Source: Datnioides undecimradiatus
Lineage: Eukaryota > Chordata > Actinopteri > Lobotiformes > Datnioididae
Assembly: GCA_008933995.1 (NCBI GenBank)
Contig: WARS01000012.1
Span: 4,650,001 to 4,714,000 of the forward strand
Length of the DNA: 64,000 bases
Direction: 5' to 3'
Below, one piece after another: positions 47,504 to 57,800 of the stretch. Numbering within the stretch: position 1 is the stretch's first letter; each line of letters begins with the position of its first letter. Both the position numbers and the translations under genes were made by a program. Under the pieces are notes generated by a model. It did not search any database. It was not told where the DNA came from and was given only the letters and a program-made list of their open reading frames with translations.

Positions 47504-49928
47504 GTAAGTTTCACAACATCGTTGTAAATAAATCAGCCAGGGTGATTTTTAAATCACGTTGTGTTTGACAGTTAAGGAAATGAAAGGTTGCTGTGGGAAA
47601 GACAACTTATTGATCTGTTTTGTGATTTTTGTCATTTCAGCTGGACAGTGCCATGTGTAAGAATCGTTTCTCCAGTTCATCTATGTGGAGGACACAAAAC
47701 CCTCTTTCTGTCAGTTGACCACTTTTTTGTTGCTCCAATGCTAAACAGCTCTCTGTTCTTGGCAGACATTGATTATTTTGATTACACCACTGAAGCCCCG
47801 AGCTTTACGTTTGATTACAGTGACTGGTTGTTTGACCTCATCGAAGAGAGCAGTGAGTAGCCCTGTGTGAGTTTTCCCTGTACATTGTGTTCTCATCTTA
47901 CCTTTTGACAAGTAGGATCATAGTTTATTCATTTAATTCCAGATGTTTGTGACCCAAACCCTTGCTTCAATGGGGGCTCGTGCCAAAGTCAATCTGATAC
48001 AGAATTCACGTGCCTCTGTCTCGAGCCTTACGTGGGCAAGAGGTGTCAAAAAGGTAGAGATTTGGTTTCATGATGAGTTCATTTTGTAAAGCAACGAAAA
48101 TGAATAATTTCTTTAAATTTATTAATTCTCAGTTACTATTCTGCTTATTTTTGGGGTGTGATTATCTTTTTTTTATTCTCATTGTTTTTGCATATGGTTT
48201 TAACAACTTATTTACAACTTATATTTAGTGAGAAATATTTGCGAGAACGTCTCATGTGGCCAAGGTGACTGTGTCGTCAACCTAAACAAATCTCCATTTT
48301 ATGAGTGCAAGTGCAGACCTCCATACCAAGGCCCTGACTGCAAGTTATGTGAGTATCCCAGACCTTATCTTGACAAAATGTTAAATAATAAATGTTATAT
48401 GTTCTGCATATGACACTCTTGATGTCAAAACAACCAGTTACTATGTAAAGATAGTGAAGTAATAGTGACTGGAGCACTAAATGAAGCCACACTTCCTTTG
48501 TCTGTGTTGTAGTTCGGGCTTCTCTGCTCTTTGTTGGTGCCTGTGAGTTTCTCCCTATTCTTCCTATGTCTGTTTTCAACATGGCAGCTAAACAGTAGCT
48601 AAGACATGTTTCTGACATCTAAGATAGAAGAAAGAAGAAGAAATATGAAATGCAGTCGCACTGCCTAGTCTGACTGTGTGAACTCTGTGAGTTCAGATGC
48701 TGCTTTCTTTTTTCCCCCCAACTTTATCAAGAACACAGCACAAACATTTCTTCTGATTTAAAAGAATGTGCTGTAGTGCAACATGCTGCGCCAAGAAAAA
48801 AGCAGGAAATATTAATCCATTGCTAAATCTGTTTTATTGTGCACTATTAAATTGTTTATATCTTTTGTGCATCAGTGCCAGCGTCGCCCTGTGAACCTAA
48901 TCCTTGCCAGAACGGAGGCACTTGCAAAAACGGGAGGCGCCGCTTCCGCTGCATTTGTCCTGGTGGATATACTGGGAAGTTCTGCGAAGCTGGTAAAGAC
49001 TTTTGAAAGGATAGAGTCAGCAATCGTTCTCACTCATTGAGTACTTTCTGATGCTTAATTTGGTGTGTTCACTTAAAAAAAAAAAACAACAACATGCATT
49101 CCACGGAAAACGGAGGCAAACAGCAGATAAAGTGCTCAGCATTTCATTTTTTCTGCAACACATTCTCTGTTTCTCTACCTTCTTCCATAAACCACAATCT
49201 TCTTGTGTAGCTCCCAATGACTGTTATGTGGGCAATGGAGAGACATACCGGGGAGTAGTCAGTATGACAGAGGATGGGCATGAATGTCTGGACTGGCACT
49301 CCTATTTCATTTTGCTAAATGGGGAGGATCCTTTTACCATGTACTCAGACTTTAAGGGACTGGAACAGAACAACCACTGCAGGTATAGTAACATCAGACA
49401 TCACAATGTGTGTTTTTATTGTCATTGTCATATCATTGTATTGATATTCATTATTCAGTGCATTTTAACTATTAAATTAATAATTAAAATATTCAGATCC
49501 TTTTAAAGCGTGAAAAGTAAAAGTACTTAGTAATATGCAGTGACGTGGTGCCTAACTATAGCTGTCTACAAACGCAGTGGAGCAAAAGTACAATATTTAG
49601 TATAAAATTGCAGCTAGCAAACAAGATGCATCAGCAGTTTCTGCTGACATATTGGGATATTTAGGCTGTACAATCTCTTCAAATGATATTCAATAACTTT
49701 AATACTTGTGATATATAAAACTAATTGTGCCTTTACATCAGCAAATTACAATACAGCCCCTCTTTGGTAGTTTATTTATTTTCTTTTTTCCCCCATAATC
49801 TAGTACTTTTCTTATTGATTCTACATTGTAGGAACCCAGATGGGGATGATAAGCCTTGGTGTTTTGTTAAAAAACAGTCCAAACTGTTATGGGACTACTG
49901 CAACATCAAGAAGTGCTCTGAAGGTGAT

Positions 49929-49983
<55 letters not shown>

Positions 49984-51687
49984 TATATGCAGTATGTGCT
50001 GTATGGCCACACTGTGCTCACTCTTTTTTTGATGTTCCACAGTCCCGACCGCTACACTGCCAGTAGTCACATCGGCGCCAGAGTCTGCCCAGTTTTCCCA
50101 GTGTGGTAAATCCCAGCCCACACGCACAAACAGGATTTTCAGGGGTAGCAAGTCTGTCCCTGGTGCCCATCCCTGGCAGGTGTCTGTGCAGTCTAGACCC
50201 AAGAGTTCACTCTTTGGCTTTGGACACACATGTGGTGGTACCCTCCTCACATCCTGCTGGGTCCTCACTGCTGCTCACTGCATGTGAGTTTGACATTTTT
50301 TGCATTTACAGTCCTTTCAGTGTTCTATAACACGATAACATCTTTGTTTTTATTTGTTTCAGTGGAGCTAATAATGAATACCAAGTGGTGCTGGGAGGAG
50401 TAAACATAGACAAGACGGAGGAGATGGACCAGACCATCCCAGTTATACAAACAATTGTTCACGAGAACTACAGGGACACTCCCTATGCTGTTGATAACGA
50501 CATTGGTTCGTCACATTTATTAAATGTTGTGATTTTTCTGTAGATCACTTACCTTTTCATCTATGGTTTAATGATTTGCCTCAGTGATCATGAATGCTTT
50601 ACACAACACAGCAATGCACGGTATATAATTAAGCTCATCACTTTAATACAAACCTTTAAGTCAATCATTTGTTTTACTATACATATTTGTTTATTTAATT
50701 GTATTTTAATTATTTTTTCTAAATTGCATTACAACTATAGTTTTCAATGATTTGATTAGTTTATGAATAAAATGATTTTCACTTCCTGTATGTGCACATT
50801 TCACATGTAGCTCTGTTGAAGCTCAAAGTCACAGACAGTCCTTACTGTGCCAAGGAGACCCGCTTTGTGAGGTCAGTTTGTCTACCAGACCAAATGTTCC
50901 CAGCAGGAAAAGAGTGTGTGATTTCTGGATGGGGAGCCACTAAAACTGGTAAGAACTACTTATCAAAATCCCTTTTGTGTCATATAAGCACATTTTGATA
51001 TCTTGCTGAAATAATAATTTAATATTTCATTTCCATAATGTTGGAAAGCCAAAATATACTGGCTTTTTTATATTGATAATTAAACTAATAATATTCTTGG
51101 GCCTCAACACTGTGACAGTGAACCAACAATAGCAGGACTCTGTAACTGATGCCTCTAAATGGAATTCAGCCATCATCAATTTCATTATTTGCTCCTGTGC
51201 TCTTCCTACTGAGACATGTCCAAATGTCAGTCCAGTTCCCAGTGTCAGTTTGTTTCTTACTGTCATTCAAACTCTCCTTGACCTCCACTTTTCCAGAGAA
51301 ACGCAGCAGCCAGCTGTTGAACGCTCGTGTTTTCCTGATCTCTGATGAGCGATGCAAAGCTCCTCACGTCTATGGTACTGTACTGGACAACAGCATGATC
51401 TGTGCAGGGACTTTGCAGGGGGGAATCGACTCCTGTCAGGTGTGTATGTTCATGAATGCACATGCAAGCTTTGCCCTCAGGGTTGTTCAATTCAAGTGTG
51501 TTACTCACACTTGCTCTTTCTAACTCTACAGGGCGACTCTGGTGGACCCTTGGTGTGCGAACAAAATGGAACACACTATATTTCCGGTGTGGTGAGCTGG
51601 GGCGACGGCTGTGGTCAAAAGAACAAGCCTGGTGTCTACGCTAATGTCCACACATTTGCAAACTGGATCAAAAGCAAGATCAATTGA
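47441..51687 (+). CDS. habp2: Hyaluronan-binding protein 2 / factor VII-activating protease, full coding region
   Basis: Thirteen exons join to 1,599 nt (532 residues plus stop): 47441-47503, 47641-47656, 47766-47852, 47943-48053, 48229-48348, 48876-48992, 49211-49382, 49832-49923, 50043-50283, 50363-50505, 50811-50948, 51297-51439, 51532-51687. Order: signal peptide, acidic Tyr/Asp region, three EGF modules, one kringle, connecting segment, trypsin-fold protease. Catalytic residues are visible: His in LTAAHC, Asp in NDIALLKLK, Ser in CQGDSGGP. Asp six residues before that Ser (DSCQGDS) predicts cleavage after Arg/Lys. Architecture, kringle opening DCYVG and length (human 560) identify HABP2. 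Known role: a plasma protease that can activate factor VII and pro-urokinase and binds hyaluronan. It is tail to tail with nrap. Confidence 0.93.
47641..47656 (+). CDS. habp2: habp2 exon 2: 16-nt microexon
   Basis: Strong acceptor (tttttgtcatttcag) and donor GTAAGA bracket 16 nt encoding LDSAM plus one base. Exon 1 ends in phase 0 while the next clear exon needs phase 1. No other acceptor in the interval reconciles them, but this microexon does exactly. Proposed from frame logic, so moderate confidence. Confidence 0.6.
47766..47852 (+). CDS. habp2: habp2 exon 3: acidic Tyr/Asp region
   Basis: 87 nt, phase 1 both sides. Encodes (Y)[20 protein letters not shown] then LFDLIEES. The Tyr/Asp/Glu-rich character matches the acidic N-terminal region of mammalian HABP2, which is implicated in polyanion/polycation-dependent activation. 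Confidence 0.8.
47943..48053 (+). CDS. habp2: habp2 exon 4: EGF-1
   Basis: One EGF module on one phase-1 exon: [33 protein letters not shown], six cysteines. Confidence 0.93.
48229..48348 (+). CDS. habp2: habp2 exon 5: EGF-2
   Basis: EGF module on a phase-1 exon: [34 protein letters not shown]. It lacks the NGG motif, having GQGDC as human EGF-2 has GRGQC. Confidence 0.92.
48876..48992 (+). CDS. habp2: habp2 exon 6: EGF-3
   Basis: EGF module on a phase-1 exon: [35 protein letters not shown]. The Arg-rich loop (GRRRFR) parallels a basic loop in human EGF-3 that has been linked to polyanion binding. Confidence 0.93.
49211..49382 (+). CDS. habp2: habp2 exon 7: first part of kringle
   Basis: 172 nt, phase 1 in and phase 2 out, donor GTATAG. 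Encodes [13 protein letters not shown] through [12 protein letters not shown] to NNHC, three of the six kringle cysteines. Standard kringle split by an intron before RNPDG. Confidence 0.95.
49549..49610 (+). repeat. Fragment of teleost repeat in habp2 intron 7
   Basis: Contains 'taactatagctgtct', then 'gcagtggagcaaaagtacaatattt', related to the repeat at 46,826-47,012. Truncated and diverged. Confidence 0.5.
49832..49923 (+). CDS. habp2: habp2 exon 8: second part of kringle
   Basis: 92 nt, phase 2 in and phase 1 out. Encodes [16 protein letters not shown], then WDYCNIKKC, completing the kringle. The donor GTGATC is non-consensus after position +4 and is followed within seven bases by a 52-bp CA repeat. 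Confidence 0.95.
49930..49981. repeat. CA microsatellite directly after habp2 exon 8 donor
   Basis: About 26 CA units beginning seven bases downstream of the exon end. Confidence 0.97.
50043..50283 (+). CDS. habp2: habp2 exon 9: activation segment and catalytic His
   Basis: 241 nt, phase 1 in and phase 2 out. The connecting peptide contains the Cys likely to tether heavy and light chains (SQCGKSQ). The activation site reads TRTNR|IFRG, where the family norm is R|I-V/Y-G-G, so position 18 (chymotrypsin numbering) is Arg in place of Gly. Then [25 protein letters not shown] with the catalytic His. Confidence 0.93.
50363..50505 (+). CDS. habp2: habp2 exon 10: protease, catalytic Asp
   Basis: 143 nt, phase 2 in and phase 1 out. 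Encodes [17 protein letters not shown] and ends in VDNDI, with the catalytic Asp. The donor GTTCGT is weak, but the frame into the next exon (NDI-ALLKLK) supports it. Confidence 0.85.
50811..50948 (+). CDS. habp2: habp2 exon 11 (protease)
   Basis: 138 nt, phase 1. Encodes [30 protein letters not shown] and [11 protein letters not shown], standard trypsin-fold segments. Confidence 0.94.
51297..51439 (+). CDS. habp2: habp2 exon 12 (protease)
   Basis: 143 nt, phase 1 in and phase 0 out. Encodes [17 protein letters not shown] and [18 protein letters not shown]. The Asp in DSCQ is the S1 specificity residue. Confidence 0.94.
51532..51687 (+). CDS. habp2: habp2 exon 13: catalytic Ser and stop
   Basis: 156 nt with TGA at 51,685-51,687. 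Encodes [39 protein letters not shown], ending NWIKSKIN, the usual protease C-terminal helix. Confidence 0.96.
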   Translation, partial: GDSGGPLVCEQNGTHYISGVVSWGDGCGQKNKPGVYANVHTFANWIKSKIN

Positions 51688-51775
51688 GCTTTAGTCAAGT
51701 GAACTACAGTAGTTCAGTCAGGAATTTGGGGAAGATAAACAGGCAACAGTTCAGCTTGCCTTGAAAAAAAACCTG

Positions 51776-51781
51776 TTTATT
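51776..51781 (-). terminator. nrap: nrap polyadenylation signal (candidate)
   Basis: TTTATT on plus is AATAAA on minus. It is the first canonical minus-strand signal I found downstream of the nrap stop at 52,607, implying an 830-nt 3' UTR overlapping that of habp2. A closer variant signal cannot be excluded. Confidence 0.35.
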
Positions 51782-52274
51782 TTATCAGCGATGAAACCAA
51801 GCATTTACTCCCAGCCCAGCTTTGAGTTAACAGGGGCGCTGATACAAACTCACAAAGCTGAACCTGCCAGTAAAAATGGTCATACGTCATTTAGTAGGCC
51901 TGTACCTCTTTCTCACTGAGCCTAGCTCAAAGTGCACTCAATTAGCAGACCCTGTCAGAAAATTGCTCATTTGAACTTGTGGCATCTGTTTTTCTTCTAA
52001 AGGTTTAAAAAAACACAAAAATATCCTCTGTAGTGCTGGCCGTGTGGCAACCTCCGGTCCAGCTTCGTATCTCCTTAACACTCAATATACAAAAGCAAAA
52101 TGCAAACCTCCCATTTGATATTATCATAAAGTATCAGCTTTGTCCTGAAACATCCTGAGTTTTGGTATCCTCAGTGTTTTTGCTTGAACTGGCGTTAAAC
52201 ATGGTCCTTTATAGGCGATTTAACCCATGCAAAAGTCTGGATAGTATGTAAAACCTTGCGTTCACTCTAAAAAA

Positions 52275-52280
52275 AATAAA
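52275..52280 (+). terminator. habp2: habp2 polyadenylation signal (candidate)
   Basis: AATAAA 588 nt after the habp2 stop, in an A-rich stretch. It lies about 330 nt before the convergent nrap stop codon. Confidence 0.5.
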
Positions 52281-52606
52281 GTTTCTTTCTGGACTCCCTT
52301 TTTGCTCACCACATGCAGTGACAATCCTGTTAACTAATCTGACACATTCTGCCTGATTCAACATGCTTAATCCTTTCTGTCATCATTTTAACCACATTTT
52401 ACCATTCATCATTGCACCTACAGTAGCTCCGTTTGACATTGTTGGGGCATCTCATGTAACTACATAGTCACAACAGTCATTTCATTAAAGTAGATACCAC
52501 ATATACCACCTGAAAAGTAATCCACTCAGTAAAAGTTAACCACACTTCTGAAAGTGGCTGCCTTTAACATTCTCTAAACACTATCATCTATAAAAACTCC
52601 TCTTAT

Positions 52607-52888
52607 TTACGCGTCTATTGCAGCAGCTTTACTAGACATGGATGTCTTGACTGTGTTCTGGTGGGCAACCGATGAGGAGGAGGCGATGGAGCTGGACTTC
52701 TTCTCCATTGATTTGAAAGAGGTTGTGGTGGTAGACTTTTTCTGGACGGTCTGTATGGTCTTCTTCCTCTTGACATGCAGGACCTCCATGGCGTCCATGT
52801 TGATGCCTTGTTGAATCTCCTCGCTGGTCTCCACCTGCTCTGAAGTCTGTTGCTGCTGTTGCTGCTCCATTTGCTGCTGATGGTGCAG
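52607..52888 (-). CDS. nrap: nrap last exon: Gln- and Ser/Thr-rich tail, stop
   Basis: 282 nt, phase 0, stop TAA at 52,607-52,609. Starts [18 protein letters not shown], then a Lys/Thr/Ser-rich stretch ([19 protein letters not shown]), ending SSKAAAIDA. No nebulin module and no SH3. Likely disordered. Confidence 0.85.
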   Translation of the reverse strand: MHHQQQMEQQQQQQTSEQVETSEEIQQGINMDAMEVLHVKRKKTIQTVQKKSTTTTSFKSMEKKSSSIASSSSVAHQNTVKTSMSSKAAAIDA

Positions 52889-54774
52889 CTGAAGGAAAAA
52901 TATTGAGAAAGATCACTTTCACACATTTACCAATTGTAAATTACAAGAAATATTCGTCCACGTTCTCTCACCATCATCATGTGCTGATACTTTGCTATAG
53001 CCTCATCAGTGCTGACTCCCTCAGCCAGGCCCAGCTCTGCAGCACGGCGGGCGAGCTCGGCCTTGTGGGAGCCAGGAGGGGTCCAGCCCACTCCTTTGAT
53101 CCAGTTCAGGTCTGATTTGTAGTTCACCTGCAACAAAAAGGAGCCACAGTTGTTAAATGTTACTACAATGAAAAAGAAATTTGTAAAGTGGGCACTGAAA
53201 ATGGAGGTATTTTCTCACTATATTTCACATTACAGTACAGTTTTACAGTAAAGATTTACATTAAGAGCTGGTTTAACTTGCTAGGAAGCCCCGAGGCAAA
53301 ATACTGCAGGATCTGTTTTATAACTCCTCTCCAATTTCAGTGGAAAGGATTTGATGTAAAAATGAATGCTTAGTTTTTTTTCCCCAATTTTAAAAACCAA
53401 TAGGGCATTATACTATCAACACATTACATGCAGCTCTTTGCAGTGTGTTATGCATCCAGCAGTTAAGGTACAGCGTTGATGGATTTGATGGATTTTTGTT
53501 GTAAACAGCTCCCCACTGTGGCCAAAAAACACACCAATGAGAGTGGGCGTAGGCTTTAAGGGTGTATGTAGATACAGTGATCAGCTGTAAATTAAATGAT
53601 GTCAGTAGCAAAGCTAATATATGTATACGTGCACTTTGACTTACATCACTCTGCAGCTTGTAAGCCTGCTTTGCATGTTTGACATTGAGTTGTTCAGGGT
53701 CGCAGGTGTAGTCGTGGAGCTTGTGGCGGTACGTGAGGTCACTTGCTTGGGCCTGACTCTTTTTGGCCTGCAGGAACTCAGGCTGGTCGGCATGGATTTT
53801 ATAATGGCCCCGCTCCTCCTTTGACTGGCGTTTGTACTCCAGGTTGCTCTGGAGTTTGCTGGCTGCCAGAGAGTGCACCATCTTAGGGTCGTCCTCCACA
53901 CAACGCAGCCCCACCTGCTGGCCCTTCTCCTTCAAATGGGACTCCTTGTAGTGGAACTGTGGGAAGGAGAAAGAGACTGTTTCAATATTTGGTGTGACTA
54001 AACATATTTTAAATCATATTTGTGCTGCAATAAAAAGGGACTGTCAACATAAAAACTTGGCTGCATTATGAGGGGCTTCTTTGTGCATTTATGGTAGAAG
54101 CGGCTAAACTGCTACTTAAAAAATGTTTCAAAACCTGAAGGTGCTGAAATGCTGTGACAAAGCGATCTAAATCACACAAACTCACATCACTGGCAATTTC
54201 TCTGGAGGCCTTGGCAGTTTGGAAGGGAATTGCGTCCAGCCTCAGGTCATAACCAGATGTCTTCACTTGCTCCCCGGAAGCCTTGTAAACTTTCTTCATG
54301 GAAAAGAATTTTTAAGATAAAAATGTCACAATGTGATTTTTTTTTCCATCTTTCCATGTGGATTTTAAATAATTTGCTTGTTTTTTGGATCGGGAGAAGT
54401 TGCCTTACATCGCTAATCTGCTGGGCATTCATCTTGGCTCTGACAAAGTCTGGATCATCTGGATGTAAGGTGTACTTGTGCATGTCATCATTCTTCCCAG
54501 ATTTGTACAGTCTCTGCAGTGTAAAGACATGATCAGTCCATAGTCATTAACAGCCCACAGCATGCACAACGTTTTTTTTTAGGATTTTACAGTAGAACAG
54601 AAGTTCCTTTAAGTAGAACTTTGAATTATTCACAAGACACGTTTATCTTTTATCCCCACCTCACTGCACTGCTGATAGCTTGTCTTAGCATGGATGATAT
54701 CAGGAGAGTCGGCCACTGAGGTGAACTTCAGTCTGTCTGGCTGCTGACGATACTTCTTCTGCATTTAGGGAGAC

Positions 54775-54838
<64 letters not shown>

Positions 54839-57800
54839 TAAATGTAAGAAATACAGATGGCCGAGATTATGTCGAATAATTTACACACTTTTATAAAGTT
54901 TATTTGAACAGTTAAGTGTACAAATGGCAAATTTGAGATGTATTTTAGCTCCCTGCTCATAATATTGTTATGAAGGTGCATTTGGGGACTGTAAGCTGAC
55001 CAACTTTAAAAATCTTGGCTCCAACCCAATTTCCCTGGGTCCAACAACTGACATGTATTCTCACTAACTGTATTTGGCTAATGTACTCACATCACTTATA
55101 AGCTGTCCAGCCTTCTTAGCAGACTCCAACTGTGGCGCACCAACGCCATCCCATGCCACTCCTTTCATGAAATTGAGGTCTGACTTGTAGAGTTTCTAGA
55201 CATAAAGCAAGAAACCGTTAGCAAAGTTGAATCATCCTTTTCTCCTCCCCATTCTCCTCCTCACCCACACCTCTCACCTCACTCTGCAGGTTGTAAGCTG
55301 TCTTGGCCCACTTGACCTTCATGTCGTCGGGAAGCACTGTGTACTCATGCAGTTTCTTCCTGTAGTCCTGATCGCTGGCGAGGGCCTGAGCATTCTTTGC
55401 TGTCACCAGGTGGATCATGTCAGGGGTGAGGTGGTACTGCCCGCTTGCTGTCAGCGCATCCTTGCGATATTCCTGGTCGCTGGCCAAACGGCCCGCCTGC
55501 ATGCAGTGCAGGAGACGCGGGTCGTCCAAGACGCTTTTGACCCCAATGTGCTTCCCTTTTTCCAGCAGGTGATTGTGTTTGTAGTTGTACTGCATGGACA
55601 GAAAAGCAAAAGCTATACTTTGTTGTATTTGGACATTAAAGTAGTAGAGCATTACTCAACAAGCAACATCTATACATTTTGATGTAACAGCCCTGCAATA
55701 AATTGTACTTTTCTACAGCTAAGAAAGCAAATTTTTCAAGATCAGACTGTGCATTAGATTCTTTTCATTGCATAATATGCATTTAATGTATGCATGTCAT
55801 CTCTCTTTAGGTGGATATTTCTGATAATTTATACTAAGTCTTTTTATTTTTTACACTTCAGCGACACTGTTTTTAAGGTCTTACATCACTGGCAATGCCT
55901 GTGGAGCTCTTGGCAGCCTGGAAGGGGATGTCCTGCATGGTGAGTTTGTAGCCCTGAGCCCTCAGAGTGTGCCATGACTCTCTGTACTTGATCTGAAGCA
56001 GAAAGACAAATAACCAATGATCATTAACTTTAAAATAAAACATACTATGCTGTGGGGAAAAACTAAGCCACAGTTTTGTACAGTAAATTGTATGATGCAC
56101 AGTGAGGTCATTACCTCACTGAAGTTGGCTGCATTGATCTTTGCTTGTGTAATCTCTGGTCTCTCAGTTGTTATAGTGTAGTTGTGCTGGTCGTTCACCC
56201 CTTTTTCTTTGTACAAACGCTGAGAGAGAGCAATAAAACGAAATAAAGAAATGATCGCTTAATTTGGGAGAACGACAAGCAAATCTGTACAAAGGTTACT
56301 AGAACAGAGCTAAAACCGTGATCTGATTGTCTCACTTCATTGGTGATCTGTCCACTGATCTTGGCATGAACGATATCGGGGGAGTCAGTGACAGAGGTGT
56401 GCTTGAAGTTGTACGGCTGCTGACGGTACTTTTTCTGTTACACAAAAGACAACACAGTCAGTCTCGGTTTGGTTTTATGTAGATTTCAAGGTGAATCAAG
56501 TTAACATTTGGATCTTAAGAACATTAAGATCTGGACCTGCATGTTTACAATAACATTAAATGCTGTCTGTACTCTAAAACAGAAAAAGGAATACAAAAAA
56601 CAAAACAGCAGAAATTGTCCTACATCACTGATGAGATCTGTGGCCCTCTTGGAGCCTTCAATCTGCAGGGCCCCTGTTGCAATCCAGGCTGCACCGCGCA
56701 GGTAATTTAGGTCAGAGCGATACACATTCTGTGACAAATACACACATAAAAACCCATATAAAACATAACTTGTGTTATATTAAAAGGTCCTGAGTTAAGT
56801 CTTTGTGCTGGCTTCAATGTATTATAAATTAACAATAGAAGCACTTACATTTAAACAACATATAATTAAGTGTGCATGATGTGTGTGTGATAACCACTTG
56901 TTCAAACATTTGATGATAAAGTGCTGCAAATCAATGTAGCGACCCAGTTTTCACAGTAAACTCTAAAATGAATGCAGCGTAATGATGGCAGAAGTGGTCT
57001 GTAGCCGCCTGCCATCCACCTCACCTCACTCTGCAGTGCATACGCTCTCTTGGCCGCCTGCACCTTCATGTCATCAGGAAGTGAGGTGTAATGATGCAGG
57101 GTGAGCCTGTAGTCCTGATCGCTGACCAGCGACTGAGCCTTTTTAGCGTGAGTGACCTCTATCATGTCCATGGGAAGGTGGAACTTTGAGAGCTCTCTTG
57201 CTGAGTCCTGCTTGTATTTAATCTGAAGAGGGAGAAAGGACCAAAGGGAGAGAGTGTGATTGTAATTTTATACACTTTATTTAAATTTTATGTGTGTGTG
57301 TATGAGCTGTGCTACTGTATGGGAGCACTTACATCACTCTGTAGCTTGCTGGCATGGACCGAGTGAGAGATATTGAGGTCATCCTGCAGTCCCTTCAGTC
57401 CGATCATCTTCCCTTTGGTCTTCTCAAATTCTTCTTTGTACTTTTGCTGAAATGACAGATCATTTCAAGGTTTCATTAGCAAGATCAGCGAAATGAGATG
57501 CTGTGTTGACTTTTTAAAGACTTCCAAAAAATGAATAGTGACTCCTTTAGCAGAACTTTGTTTAATTTTCTTATTTCCTGCCCAATTGATTTTCATAGGA
57601 CCCCTCAGAATCATCTTGCGGCCCTTGTAGGACTCTGAGCCATAGTTTGAGAACCACTGGACTAAACAGCAGAGACCAGTTAAAATAACTCCACCTCGAC
57701 CATCTACAAAATACAATAGAATACAAACATACAAAAACTCTGCATATACACAGTATCGACAATCTAATAATGTTATGCATAAATAAACATATTAATAAAG

